DNA of 64,000 nt from Streptomyces capillispiralis (GCF_007829875.1 NZ_VIWV01000001.1:2450501-2514500); one strand, 5' to 3'; numbered from the stretch's first letter, positions 8,469 through 17,565 are shown. Translations and numbers: made by a program. The notes: generated from the letters alone by a model not told the origin.

Positions 8469-9471
8469 GGTCGAGCTCCTCGGAGAAGTGGCAGGCGGCC
8501 ATCCGTCCGTCGCCGGTGCTGCGCAGCGACGGCCGTTCCCGGACGCAGCGCTCCCGCACCAGGGGGCAGCGGGCCTGGAAGACACAGCCGGGCGGTACGG
8601 CGCTCAGCTCGGGCGGGCTGCCGGGGACGGCGGGCAACGGGCGTCCGCGCTCGGCGTCCTCGGGGACGGAGTCGAGCAGTCCGCGGGTGTAGGGGTGGCG
8701 GGGGGAGGAGAAGACGTCGCGCACCGGTCCGTTCTCCACGACCGTGCCGGCGTACATCACCACCACGTCGTCGGCGCGCTGGGCGACCACGGCCAGGTCG
8801 TGGGTGATCAGGACGACGGCCATGTCCCGCTCGTCCTGGAGGTCCCGCAGCAGCCGCATGATCTGCGCCTGCACGGTGACGTCGAGGGCGGTGGTCGGCT
8901 CGTCGGCGATGAGCACGTCGGGGTCGAGGGCGACGGCCATGGCGATCAGCAGCCGCTGGCGCATGCCGCCGGAGAACTGGTGCGGATAGGACTTGGCCCG
9001 CTGCCGGGGCTCGGGGATGCCCACGCGGGTCATCAGCTCGACCGCCTTCTCCTCGGCCTGGCGCCGGGAGAGTCCGCGGTGGATGCGGAACGGCTCGCCG
9101 ATCTGCCGGCCCACCGGCTGCACCGGGTTGAGGGCGGTCAGGGCGTCCTGGAAGACGATGGACAGCACGGGCCCCGCCAGCTTGCGGCGTTCCGCCGCGC
9201 TCAGCCGCAGGGTGTCGCGGCCCCGGACCCGTACGGCGCCGCCGGTCACCTCGGCCGCGGGGTCCAGCAGGCCCACGACCGACAGCGCGGTCATCGACTT
9301 GCCGCAGCCGGACTCGCCGAGCAGGGCCAGGGTGCGGCCGCGGCGGACGCTGAAGCTGACGCCGTCCACGGCGCGCACCGTGCCGGAGGCGGTGCTCAGG
9401 TCGACGCACAGCCCCTCGACGTCGAGGGCGGGCTCGGTGGCGGCGGGGGCGGGGGCGGAAGGGGTCGTCAC
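8461..9471 (-). CDS. ABC transporter ATP-binding protein, DppD/OppD type
   Basis: A 336-aa ATPase with Walker [11 protein letters not shown] (residues 52-61), Q-loop [10 protein letters not shown], signature FSGGMRQR and Walker [14 protein letters not shown]. It has switch histidine ITHDLA and the C-terminal [14 protein letters not shown] cysteine motif. The GTG start overlaps the permease stop as GTGA (9471-9468). It partners the DppF-type ATPase immediately downstream. The substrate of the importer is not shown by the ATPase itself; the context points to a sugar acid or a conjugate of one. Confidence 0.93.
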   Translation of the reverse strand: MTTPSAPAPAATEPALDVEGLCVDLSTASGTVRAVDGVSFSVRRGRTLALLGESGCGKSMTALSVVGLLDPAAEVTGGAVRVRGRDTLRLSAAERRKLAGPVLSIVFQDALTALNPVQPVGRQIGEPFRIHRGLSRRQAEEKAVELMTRVGIPEPRQRAKSYPHQFSGGMRQRLLIAMAVALDPDVLIADEPTTALDVTVQAQIMRLLRDLQDERDMAVVLITHDLAVVAQRADDVVVMYAGTVVENGPVRDVFSSPRHPYTRGLLDSVPEDAERGRPLPAVPGSPPELSAVPPGCVFQARCPLVRERCVRERPSLRSTGDGRMAACHFSEELDRA

Positions 9472-10433
9472 GGGATCATCTCCGGGGGAACGGCGGCGGA
9501 GGCACCGCGGCGCTTGCGGGGCAGCGTCAGCCGCCAGCGCTGGGCGGGGTCGGTGGCGATGCGGGCCCAGGCGGCGAGGACGGTGGCGGACACGGTGGTG
9601 AGCACGATGGCGAGGCCGGGCAGCACCGTGATCCACCAGGCGGTCTGCAAGTACTGCCGGCCCTGGGCGACCATCAGGCCCCAGCTGACGTCCGGCGGCT
9701 GGATGCCGATGCCCAGGAAGCTCAGCGAGGACTCGGTGAGCATCACGAAGCAGAAGTCGAGCGTGGCGACGGTCAGCAGGGTCGGCAGGGCGATCGGCAG
9801 GATGTGCCGGTGGATGATGTGCCGGCTGGGTGTGCCGAAGGTGCGGGCCGCGTCGACGAAGAGCCGGCTGCGCAGCTCGGCCGCCTCCGCCCGGGAGGTG
9901 CGCAGGTAGACGGGGATGCGGGCGACGGCGAGGATCAGCACGATGTTCAGCGCCGAGGGGGAGAAGACGTAGAGGACGACCACGGCGATGAGCAGGGAGG
10001 GGAAGCTGAGGATGACGTCGGCGACGCGCATCACCACGCTCTCCCGGCGTCCGCCGTGGTAGCCGGCCCACAGGCCGAGGGCCGAACCGATCAGGAGCGA
10101 GCACAGCACGGCGGGGACGGCCACGGACAGGGTCGTCGCGGCCGCGTCGATCAGGCGGGCCAGCACGCTGCGCCCGAGGACGTCGGTGCCGAGCAGCCCG
10201 TACACCCCGTCGCCGAGGGACGGGGGCCGCAGGGAGGCGTCCAGGTCCTGGCGCTGGGCGCGGTCGCCGATGAACAGCCGGCCGAAGAGGGCGACGAGGA
10301 CGACCACGGTGAGGACGACGGCCGCGACGGCGGCGGCGCGGTCCCGGCCGAGCAGCAGCCACCAGCGCGGCGGGCGGGGGCGGGCGGGGGCGGTGTCCCC
10401 GGCGGGCGGCGCGGAGGTCTCTGCTGTCGTCAT
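9468..10433 (-). CDS. ABC transporter permease, DppC type
   Basis: A membrane permease of 321 aa from the ATG at 10433, which has AAGGA six bases upstream. An alternative GTG at 10451 would overlap the previous stop as GTGA and give 327 aa. A Pro-rich N-terminus leads into a first helix near residues 30-50. The binding-protein-dependent transport domain follows, with the EAA-like loop DAARTFGTPSRHIIHRHILP that docks on the ATPases, and the family hallmark ESSLSFLGIGIQPP. It pairs with the DppB-type permease encoded upstream. Confidence 0.9.
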   Translation of the reverse strand: MTTAETSAPPAGDTAPARPRPPRWWLLLGRDRAAAVAAVVLTVVVLVALFGRLFIGDRAQRQDLDASLRPPSLGDGVYGLLGTDVLGRSVLARLIDAAATTLSVAVPAVLCSLLIGSALGLWAGYHGGRRESVVMRVADVILSFPSLLIAVVVLYVFSPSALNIVLILAVARIPVYLRTSRAEAAELRSRLFVDAARTFGTPSRHIIHRHILPIALPTLLTVATLDFCFVMLTESSLSFLGIGIQPPDVSWGLMVAQGRQYLQTAWWITVLPGLAIVLTTVSATVLAAWARIATDPAQRWRLTLPRKRRGASAAVPPEMIP

Positions 10434-10447
10434 GCTGTTTCCTTCGC

Positions 10448-11377
10448 TCACGCCGGCACCGCCTGACGCACTCGGGGGTCGGTCAGCGCGTGGCAGACGT
10501 CGACGAGGATGTTCAGCGCGAAGATCGTCACCGCGGTGAGCAGCACGGCTGCCTGGAGGACCGCGAAGTCGCGCTGGAGGATGGAGTCGATCATGAGCTT
10601 GCCGATGCCGGGCCAGCCGAAGATCGTCTCCACGATCACGGCGCCGTTGACCAGGCCCACCGTCAGGTCACCGGCCACGGTCAGCACCGGCGTCACCGCG
10701 TTGCGCAGGGCGTGGCCGAAGATCACCCGGCGGGGTGTGGCGCCCTTGCTCCGGGCGATCTTGACGTAGGGCGCGGAGAGCGCGGAGACCATGCTGCCGC
10801 GCACTACCTGGACCAGCACGCCGAACGGGCGGATGAGCAGGGTGGCGATGGGCAGGACCCAGACCTCGGGTCCGCCCAGGGTGCCCGAGGTGGGCAGCCA
10901 GGCGAGGCTCACGCCGAAGACCAGGACGCCCATGACGGCGAACCAGAAGTCGGGGATGCTGGCGGCCGTCATCGACAGCAGGCTGGCGACCCGGTCGACC
11001 AGGGAGTTGGGCCGGTAGGCGGCCAGGCTGCCGATCAGCACCGCTCCGGTGATCGCCAGCAGCATGGTCACGCCGGCCAGCTGGAGGGTGACGGGGAAGG
11101 CGTCGAAGACCATCTCGGTGGCGGACTGCCCGGTCCGCAGCGAGGTGCCGAAGTCGAACTGCGCGGCGTCGACGAGGTAGTTCCACAGCTGTGCCGGGAT
11201 GGACAGGTCGAAGCCCTGCGCGGCGGAGAACTCCGCGCGCTGCTCGGCGGTGGCGCTCAGCGGGAGGTAGAGGTCGACCGGGTTGCCCGTCATCCGGGCC
11301 AGGAAGAACACGCCCAGCACCACGCACACCAGGGGGATGGCGCTGGAGAGGATGCGTTTGCGCAGAAAAGGAACCAT
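10448..11377 (-). CDS. ABC transporter permease, DppB type
   Basis: A 309-aa permease with about six transmembrane helices. The first is at residues 9-29, followed by the large extracytoplasmic loop usual for DppB proteins. The EAA loop reads VKIARSKGATPRRVIFGHAL, and the C-terminal half has the VIVETIFGWPGIGKLMIDSI signature. It starts one base after the stop of the binding-protein gene (stop 11381-11379, ATG 11377-11375), so the operon is tightly coupled. Confidence 0.92.
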   Translation of the reverse strand: MVPFLRKRILSSAIPLVCVVLGVFFLARMTGNPVDLYLPLSATAEQRAEFSAAQGFDLSIPAQLWNYLVDAAQFDFGTSLRTGQSATEMVFDAFPVTLQLAGVTMLLAITGAVLIGSLAAYRPNSLVDRVASLLSMTAASIPDFWFAVMGVLVFGVSLAWLPTSGTLGGPEVWVLPIATLLIRPFGVLVQVVRGSMVSALSAPYVKIARSKGATPRRVIFGHALRNAVTPVLTVAGDLTVGLVNGAVIVETIFGWPGIGKLMIDSILQRDFAVLQAAVLLTAVTIFALNILVDVCHALTDPRVRQAVPA

Positions 11378-11378
11378 G

Positions 11379-12965
11379 TCAGTGCTTCGCCTTCGCCGGG
11401 CTGACCTCTGCCAGCCGCATCTCGTCGCCGGTGGCGGAGTTCGGTTCGTACCGGATCGACCGTGACAGGCCGAGCAGTCCGCTCATGTGGGCCAGGTGGG
11501 TGTACTGGACGACCGTCCTGTTCTGGTCGGCGAGCAGGTCCGCGAAGGCCTTCTGGCGCTCCGCGCCGGAGAGCGCGCCCGCCTCGGCGATCCTCCGGTC
11601 GAGCTCGCCGGTGCCGAACGCGGACTGCGGTCCCTCGCTCAGCAGGTACTGGCTGGTGGTGAAGGCCGCGTCACCGGCCTGGTTGCCGTGCATGATCAGC
11701 AGGGCAATGGGGCCGACGCCCTTGGGCAGCGGCCGGAGCTGGTACTGGAGCTGGGTGGCCGTGTCGGCCATACGGACCTTGACGTTCAGCCCGATCTCCT
11801 GCATCTGGTACTGGAGGGCCTCGGCGGTCTCCGACACCCCGGCGAACATGCCGTTGCGGGCGACCAGGGTGATCTGCCGGCCGACGGGCACCCCGTCGGC
11901 CTCGGCCTCCGCGACGAGCGCCCGTGCCCGGGCCACGTCCTGCGGTACGGGCTCGATCGCGTCGTTGTGGCCCACCACGCCGGGCGGGACCAGCTGGCCG
12001 GCCGGTTCCGCGAGCCCGCCGAGCAGGGCGTCGACGATGCCCTCGCGGTCCACGGCCAGGTCGACGGCCCGGCGTACCCGGATGTCGTCGAGCGGCGCCT
12101 CGCGGCCGTCCAGCCGCAGCGCGGTCGTCTCGTTGTTGGGGAAGGAGGCCGTCGTGTCCTTCTCCGCCTCGATCGGGTCGAGGGCGACCGCGATCTCCGC
12201 CTCCCCCTTGTCGATCATGGCGGCGCGGACACTGGCGTCGCTGCGCCAGACGTAGCGGGCCCGGGGGAAGGCGGGGGCCTCGCCCCAGTAGTCGTCGTGG
12301 CGGCGGAGGGAGATCGCCGCGCCGGGCTGCCAGGAGTCGACGGCGTAGGGGCCGGTGCCGACGGGGATGCGGACCTTGGCCTCGGCGTCGGTCGTGCGCG
12401 GCACGACCTCCACGAAGCTCAGGCGCAGCGGCAGGATCGGGTCGGGCTGCTCGGTGGTGACGGTCAGGCGGGTGTCGCTGACCGCCTTCACCTCCAGGTC
12501 CTCGTCGCCGAAGACATAACCCTCGACGTTGCAGGCGAGGTCGGAGTTGACCGCGCGGTCGATGGAGAAGGCGGCGTCCTCGGCGGTGAACGGCTCGCCG
12601 TTCTGGAAGGTCACCCCGGAGCGCGTGTCGAAGGACCAGGTGCGTTCGCCGGTCTGCTTCCAGCCGGTGGCGAGCAGGGGGTGCAGCTCGCCGGAGTCCG
12701 GGTCGCGCTCGACGAGCGGTTCGGTGATGTTGGACCGGACGACGACGCCGGTGCCGGTCAGGGAGGCCTCGCAGGGTTCCAGGGTCGGCGGTTCCTGGGT
12801 GAGCACCACCCGCAGGGTGCGGCCGTCGGCGCGGCCGGCGTCACCGGCGGCGCTGCCCGCCACCGCGCAGCCGCTGGACACCAGCACCGTGCAGGCCAGG
12901 AGCATCGCAGTCGTCGCGCGGCGCCGCCGTCCGGCGGGCGGGATGGGGGAAACGGAGAACTTCAT
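11379..12965 (-). CDS. ABC transporter substrate-binding lipoprotein, family 5 (DppA/OppA type)
   Basis: A 528-aa exported binding protein. The ATG at 12965 is chosen because it starts a basic lipoprotein signal peptide with lipobox SSGC and cysteine at residue 33; upstream codons to 13007 lack signal character. The mature part is an SBP_bac_5 protein containing LEPCEASLTGTGVVVRSNI and YAVDSWQPGAAISLRRHDDYW. Most family-5 proteins bind peptides or nickel, but several bind sugars or opines. Here the operon is divergent from glucarate-type catabolic genes, so an acidic sugar ligand is a reasonable but untested guess. Confidence 0.9.
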   Translation of the reverse strand: MKFSVSPIPPAGRRRRATTAMLLACTVLVSSGCAVAGSAAGDAGRADGRTLRVVLTQEPPTLEPCEASLTGTGVVVRSNITEPLVERDPDSGELHPLLATGWKQTGERTWSFDTRSGVTFQNGEPFTAEDAAFSIDRAVNSDLACNVEGYVFGDEDLEVKAVSDTRLTVTTEQPDPILPLRLSFVEVVPRTTDAEAKVRIPVGTGPYAVDSWQPGAAISLRRHDDYWGEAPAFPRARYVWRSDASVRAAMIDKGEAEIAVALDPIEAEKDTTASFPNNETTALRLDGREAPLDDIRVRRAVDLAVDREGIVDALLGGLAEPAGQLVPPGVVGHNDAIEPVPQDVARARALVAEAEADGVPVGRQITLVARNGMFAGVSETAEALQYQMQEIGLNVKVRMADTATQLQYQLRPLPKGVGPIALLIMHGNQAGDAAFTTSQYLLSEGPQSAFGTGELDRRIAEAGALSGAERQKAFADLLADQNRTVVQYTHLAHMSGLLGLSRSIRYEPNSATGDEMRLAEVSPAKAKH

Positions 12966-13219
12966 TGTCGGCTCGTCTCCGGTGAGTGCTGATGTGTCGC
13001 GTTCCACGTACGGGCGACTGCGAGAGGCTGTCTACACTTGCGTACCCGGTCCGCATCTGTGAACGCCGAAGCTAAACCGGCACCGTGGCAGCGTCAAGAG
13101 ATCCGCAGGATCGGATCCGTCCCGCGACCTTCCCGCACGACTCCCCCACTTCCGGCCCGTCCGGGCCCGGCCGTCCGCACCGGGCGTCCCGGAGTCCCTC
13201 GACGACGACAGGAGATCAC
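12966..13219. promoter_or_regulatory. divergent promoter region with CTGTCTACA box
   Basis: A 254-bp gap between the transporter operon (leftward) and the dehydrogenase gene (rightward), so it must hold both promoters. It contains GCTGTCTACA at 13027-13036. The same box recurs at 14233-14242 before the enolase gene, and in both places GAACGCCGA follows within about 25 bp. TNGTnTACA-type boxes are typical of GntR-family operators. No regulator gene lies beside the locus, so the protein that binds is unknown. Confidence 0.5.
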
Positions 13220-14218
13220 ATGCCCATTCCCGGCACCACGACCGAAATCACTCCCGGCGCCCCGGCCTCGCCGGCCACCGTGCTCCAGGTGTCACCCCTG
13301 CTCCCCGGCCTGGAGCGGGCCCTGGCCGGGCGGTACCGCACGGTGCGCCTGCACGAACTGCCCGACCGGGACGCGTTCCTGCGCGACCACGGGGACGAGG
13401 TGGTCGCCGCCGTGACCAGCGCGCGGTTCGGGGTCGGCGACGACCTGATGGACGCGCTGCCGCGGCTGGGCGCGATCGTGCACTTCGGCGTCGGCTACGA
13501 GACCACGGACGTGGTCCGCGCCCGGGCGCGCGGCATCGACGTCAGCAACACCCCGGACGTGCTCACCGACTGCGTGGCCGACCTGGCCGTCGGCGGGCTG
13601 ATCGACTCGATGCGCCGGCTGTCGGCGGCCGACCGGTTCGTCCGCGCCGGAGGCTGGACGGCGGCGCCGTTCCCGCTGGCTACGCGGGTGAGCGGGAAGC
13701 GGGTCGGCATCCTCGGGCTGGGCCGCATCGGCCGGGCCGTGGCGCGGCGCCTCGAAGGCTTCGGCACGGAACTGGCGTACTGCTCGCGCACCCCCGTGCC
13801 CGGGGTGCCCTACCGCCACCTGCCCACCGCCGAGGCGCTGGCCGCCGCGTGCGACGCGCTGGTCGTCACCGTCGCGGGCGGCGCGGGCACCGAGGGGCTG
13901 GTGTCGGCGGCGGTGCTGGAGGCGCTCGGCCCCGAGGGGCATCTGGTGAACGTGGCGCGCGGCAGCGTCGTCGACGAGCCGGCGCTGGTGGCGGCGCTGG
14001 AGGCCGGACGGATCGCGGGCGCGGCGCTGGACGTCTTCGCCGACGAGCCGCACGTGCCCCGGGCGCTGCTGGAATCGGACCGGGTCGTCCTGCTCCCGCA
14101 CATCGCCAGCGCCACCCACGAGACCCGTGAGGCCATGGGCGACCTGGCGCTGCGCAACGTGGACCGCTTCATGGCCGAGGGGGTGCTGCTGACCCCCGTA
14201 CCGGGGGCCGCCCATTGA
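13220..14218 (+). CDS. D-2-hydroxyacid dehydrogenase (GRHPR/GyaR-like)
   Basis: A 332-aa NAD(P)-dependent enzyme of the D-isomer-specific 2-hydroxyacid dehydrogenase family. The Rossmann motif GLGRIG is at residues 166-171. The catalytic set is complete: Arg247 in VNVARGSVVDE, Glu276 in DVFADEP and His294 in LLPHIASAT. The ATG at 13220 has AGGAG six bases upstream; codons upstream of it are not family-like. It is first in a four-gene operon with glucarate-type dehydratases, so a sugar-acid-derived 2-keto or 2-hydroxy acid is the likely substrate (inference). Confidence 0.9.
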   Translation: MPIPGTTTEITPGAPASPATVLQVSPLLPGLERALAGRYRTVRLHELPDRDAFLRDHGDEVVAAVTSARFGVGDDLMDALPRLGAIVHFGVGYETTDVVRARARGIDVSNTPDVLTDCVADLAVGGLIDSMRRLSAADRFVRAGGWTAAPFPLATRVSGKRVGILGLGRIGRAVARRLEGFGTELAYCSRTPVPGVPYRHLPTAEALAAACDALVVTVAGGAGTEGLVSAAVLEALGPEGHLVNVARGSVVDEPALVAALEAGRIAGAALDVFADEPHVPRALLESDRVVLLPHIASATHETREAMGDLALRNVDRFMAEGVLLTPVPGAAH

Positions 14219-14233
14219 CACCGCCGCCCGGAG

Positions 14234-14242
14234 CTGTCTACA
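14234..14242 (+). promoter_or_regulatory. second CTGTCTACA box before the enolase gene
   Basis: An exact repeat of the nine-base box at 13028-13036, located 36 bp upstream of the ATG at 14278. The short 59-bp gap between the first dehydrogenase and the enolase gene thus carries an operator-like site, suggesting an internal regulated promoter. Confidence 0.45.
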
Positions 14243-14277
14243 AATGAGAACGCCGACTACATATGAGGATGGCATTC

Positions 14278-15552
14278 ATGGTTCGGACCTCAGAGCGGAT
14301 CGCCGGCGTCACCGTGACCCCCGTGGCCTTCCGGGACTACCCCCTGCTGAACACGGTCGGGGTGCACGAGCCCTACGCCCTGCGCACCATCGTGGAGATC
14401 ACCACGGAGGGCGGTGTCAGCGGCGTCGGCGAGACCTACGGCGGCACGGTGCACCTGGAGCGACTGCGCCGCGCCGCCGACGAGCTGGTCGGCATGGACG
14501 TGTGGAGCCTCAACGACCTGGTCGCCCGCACCACCCGCGCGCTGGGCGCGGACACCACGGGCGGCGACGGCATGTCCGGCATGGTCACGGGCAGCTCCGC
14601 CGTGGACCGGGTCATGTCACCGTTCGACGTCGCCTGCCTCGACATCCAGGGCAAGCTCGTCGGCCGGCCCGTCAGCGACCTGCTCGGCGGAGCGGTGCGC
14701 GACGCGGTCCCCTACAGCGCCTACCTCTTCTACAAGTGGGCCGGGCACCCGGGCCAGGAGGACGACGACTGGGGCGCCGCGCTCGACCCGGCGGGACTGG
14801 TCGAGCAGGCCCGCCGCATGATCGACGCCTACGGGTTCACCTCCATCAAGCTCAAGGGCGGCGTCTTCCCGCCCGACGAGGAGATCGCGGCGATCAGGGC
14901 ACTGCGCGAGGCGTTCCCCGGCCTCCCGCTGCGCCTCGACCCCAACGCCGCGTGGAGCACCGAGACCTCCCTGCACGTCGCCCGGGAACTGGAGGGCGTC
15001 CTGCAGTACCTGGAGGACCCGGCCGAGGGCATCGACGGCATGGCCGCCGTGGCCGCCGGGACACCCACACCGCTGGCCACCAACATGTGCGTCGTCTCCT
15101 TCGACGACCTCGCCCCGGCCGTGGCCAAGGGCGCCGTGGGCATCGTCCTGTCCGACCACCACTTCTGGGGCGGACTGCGGCGCTGCGGCCACCTCGCCGC
15201 GATCTGCGAGACGTTCGGGCTGGGCATGTCGATGCACTCCAACTCGCACCTGGGCATCAGCCTGGCCGCGATGACCCACCTCGCCGCCGCGACCCCGCGG
15301 CTGACCTACGCCTGTGACACGCACTGGCCCTGGAAGCGCCCGGACGAGGACGTGATCGACCCGACGCCGCTGAAGTTCACCGAGGGACGCCTGGCCGTGC
15401 CGACCGCCCCCGGCCTCGGTGTGGAGCTGGACCGGGACGCCCTCGCCCGTCTGCACCAGCAGTACCTCGACTGCGGGCTGCGCGACCGCGACGACACCGG
15501 CTACATGCGCCGCTTCGAGCCCTCCTTCTCCACCAAGACCCCCCGGTGGTGA
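14278..15552 (+). CDS. glucarate dehydratase-like enolase-superfamily enzyme
   Basis: A 424-aa Mg-dependent dehydratase. The barrel carries the glucarate dehydratase set: KLK (Lys191, Lys193), metal ligands Asp221 (RLDPNAAW), Glu246 (YLEDPAEG) and Asn269 (ATNM), then Asp293 in LSDHHFW and His320 in MHSNSHLGIS. Glucarate dehydratase converts D-glucarate to 5-dehydro-4-deoxyglucarate, exactly the substrate of the enzyme encoded at 16605. Three in-frame ATGs occur; 14278 is preferred because AGGA lies eight bases upstream. Glucarate, galactarate and related acids cannot be separated from sequence alone. Confidence 0.85.
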   Translation: MVRTSERIAGVTVTPVAFRDYPLLNTVGVHEPYALRTIVEITTEGGVSGVGETYGGTVHLERLRRAADELVGMDVWSLNDLVARTTRALGADTTGGDGMSGMVTGSSAVDRVMSPFDVACLDIQGKLVGRPVSDLLGGAVRDAVPYSAYLFYKWAGHPGQEDDDWGAALDPAGLVEQARRMIDAYGFTSIKLKGGVFPPDEEIAAIRALREAFPGLPLRLDPNAAWSTETSLHVARELEGVLQYLEDPAEGIDGMAAVAAGTPTPLATNMCVVSFDDLAPAVAKGAVGIVLSDHHFWGGLRRCGHLAAICETFGLGMSMHSNSHLGISLAAMTHLAAATPRLTYACDTHWPWKRPDEDVIDPTPLKFTEGRLAVPTAPGLGVELDRDALARLHQQYLDCGLRDRDDTGYMRRFEPSFSTKTPRW

Positions 15553-15559
15553 GCGGCTC

Positions 15560-16594
15560 ATGCGCATCATGCTCGACCACCGCATCCTGAGCCGCTTCCA
15601 CGACCGGCTCAAGGCCTCCACCCAGGGCGAGCACGACTGGCTGGAGTCCTTCGACTGGGACCCGGACCGGCTCTCCGAGGCCATCGCCGACGTCGACGTC
15701 TACGTCGGCTCCAAGCTGCGGGCCGAGGACGCGCGCCGCGCCGCACGGCTGCGGCTCGTCCACGTCGTCGGCGCCGGCTACGACGGCATCCCGCTGGACG
15801 CGCTGCACCCGCGGGTGACGGTCGCGACCACGCACCACCACGGCCGCTCCATCGCCGAGCACGTGCTCATGTCGGTCATGATGCTCTCCCGGGACGTCCT
15901 GGGAGCCGACCGCGCGCTGCGCGCCGGACGCTGGCGCAACGTGGCGGTCGATCCCACGCTCCCCTTCGGCACCACGGTGCGGGGCCGCCGGGTGGGCGTC
16001 ATCGGCTTCGGCGAGACCGGCACCGAGGTCGCCCGGCTGTGCCAGGCGGCCGGTATGCGGATCCGCGCCGTACGGCGCGACCCCTCGGCGCCGTACCCCG
16101 CGGATCTGCGGCCCGACTGGGTCGGCGGCGACGACCGGCTGCCCGACCTCCTCGCCGACTCCGACGTCGTGGTGGTCACCGTCCCCCTCGGCGCCGCCAC
16201 CGAGGGCCTGATCGGCCCCGCCGAACTGGCCGCCATGGGCCCCGGGGCGCTGCTGGTCAACGTCGCCCGGGGGCCGGTGGTGCAGGAGCAGGCGCTCTAC
16301 GAGGCCCTGCGCTCGGGCACCATCGCCGGTGCCGCACTGGACGTGTGGTGGTCGGGCCCGCCCGACGCGCCGAGCCGGCTGCCCTTCCACGAGCTGCCGA
16401 ACGTGCTGATGACCCCGCACCACTCCGGCCACACGACCGACACCTTCGCCGCCCGCGCGACCGAGATCGCCGCCAACATCGACCGGCTGGAGCGAGGCGA
16501 CGCGCTCGGCAACGTGGTGCGCGCCCCGGCGCCCGCCCCGGGCGTCGCCGCGGCACCCCCGTCCCCCGCCCCCGCTGTCCCTCACGATGAGTAG
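15560..16594 (+). CDS. D-2-hydroxyacid dehydrogenase, atypical active site
   Basis: A 344-aa enzyme of the same superfamily as the gene at 13220 but from another branch. The nucleotide-binding motif is GFGETG (149-154), Arg237 lies in VNVARGPVVQE and His287 in TPHHSGHT. The usual catalytic Glu (DVFxxEP) is replaced: residues 261-267 read DVWWSGP. Enzymes with a DVWW motif form a known subgroup, so loss of activity should not be assumed. The ATG at 15560 is seven bases after the enolase stop. The last 25 residues are a Pro/Ala-rich tail. Confidence 0.85.
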   Translation: MRIMLDHRILSRFHDRLKASTQGEHDWLESFDWDPDRLSEAIADVDVYVGSKLRAEDARRAARLRLVHVVGAGYDGIPLDALHPRVTVATTHHHGRSIAEHVLMSVMMLSRDVLGADRALRAGRWRNVAVDPTLPFGTTVRGRRVGVIGFGETGTEVARLCQAAGMRIRAVRRDPSAPYPADLRPDWVGGDDRLPDLLADSDVVVVTVPLGAATEGLIGPAELAAMGPGALLVNVARGPVVQEQALYEALRSGTIAGAALDVWWSGPPDAPSRLPFHELPNVLMTPHHSGHTTDTFAARATEIAANIDRLERGDALGNVVRAPAPAPGVAAAPPSPAPAVPHDE

Positions 16595-16604
16595 GAAACC
16601 ACCC

Positions 16605-17516
16605 ATGCTCGAAGGCGTTCTCTTCTTCCCCGTCACCCCGTTCACCGCGACCGGTGACGTCGACCTCGACGCCCTGCGCCGGCACGTCGCGGCCGGGGTC
16701 GACGCCGGCCCCGGCGGCGTCTTCGTCGCCTGCGGCACCGGCGAGTTCCACGCCCTGGACCTCGAGGAGTTCGACGCGGTCGTGCGGACCGCCGTCGAGG
16801 CGGCCGGGGGCCGTGTCCCGGTGTACGCCGGGGCCGGAGGTGCCCTCGGCCTGGCGCGGCGGTTCGCGCGGACCGCGGCCGAGGCCGGCGCGGACGGCCT
16901 GCTGCTGATGCCGCCCTACCTGGTCGAGGCGCCCGCCGCCGGGCTGGTCGCCTACACCCGGGAGGTCGCCGCGGCGACCGATCTGCCGGTGATCGTCTAC
17001 AACCGGGCGAACGCGCGCTTCGACGAGCATTCCGCGGCGGAGGTCGCCCAGGTGCCCACCGTCACCGGCTTCAAGGACGGGACCGGCGACCTCGATCTGC
17101 TGGCGCGGATCATCCCGGCCGTGCGCGAGGTGCTCGACGGGACCGGCAAGGAGTTCCAGTTCTTCAACGGCATGCCCACCGCCGAGGCGAGCCAGCCGGC
17201 GTACCGGGCGCTCGGCGTGGAGCTGTACTCGTCGGCCGCGTTCGCCTTCGCGCCGGACGTCTCCCTCGCCTTCCACCGCGCGCTGGAGGCGGGCGACCAC
17301 AAGCGCGTCGACGCGTTGCAGCGCACCTTCTTCCACCCCCTGGTCCGGCTGCGCAAGCGGGTCCCGGGGTACGCCGTGGGGCTGGTGAAGGCCGGGGTCA
17401 CGCTGGAGGGCCTGGACGCCGGGCCGGTCCGCCCGCCGCTGACGCCGCTGACCGCGCAGGAGACCGAGGAACTGGCGGCCATCATCGCCGAGGGCCGCGC
17501 GGTACTCGCCTCCTGA
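16605..17516 (+). CDS. kdgD: 5-dehydro-4-deoxyglucarate dehydratase
   Basis: A 303-aa TIM-barrel aldolase/dehydratase of the DHDPS family. It shows GTGEF (residues 44-48), Tyr132 in IVYNRANA, Schiff-base Lys157 in GFKDGTGD and NGMPTAE, the pattern of the glucarate-pathway enzyme (EC 4.2.1.41). It would dehydrate and decarboxylate 5-dehydro-4-deoxyglucarate to 2,5-dioxopentanoate. The ATG at 16605 has AGGA nine bases upstream and follows the preceding stop by 10 bp. The dehydrogenase that takes 2,5-dioxopentanoate to 2-oxoglutarate is not in the window. Confidence 0.9.
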   Translation: MLEGVLFFPVTPFTATGDVDLDALRRHVAAGVDAGPGGVFVACGTGEFHALDLEEFDAVVRTAVEAAGGRVPVYAGAGGALGLARRFARTAAEAGADGLLLMPPYLVEAPAAGLVAYTREVAAATDLPVIVYNRANARFDEHSAAEVAQVPTVTGFKDGTGDLDLLARIIPAVREVLDGTGKEFQFFNGMPTAEASQPAYRALGVELYSSAAFAFAPDVSLAFHRALEAGDHKRVDALQRTFFHPLVRLRKRVPGYAVGLVKAGVTLEGLDAGPVRPPLTPLTAQETEELAAIIAEGRAVLAS

Positions 17517-17535
17517 ACCGCGCGCCCGCGTGCGT

Positions 17536-17565
17536 GAGGGGTCTTCGGACCTCCGAAGACCCCTC
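17536..17565. terminator. bidirectional hairpin terminator
   Basis: A perfect 13-bp stem, GAGGGGTCTTCGG with CCGAAGACCCCTC, closes a four-base ACCT loop between two convergent genes (kdgD and the membrane protein at 17581). There is no U-run, as is common in Streptomyces terminators. Confidence 0.8.
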
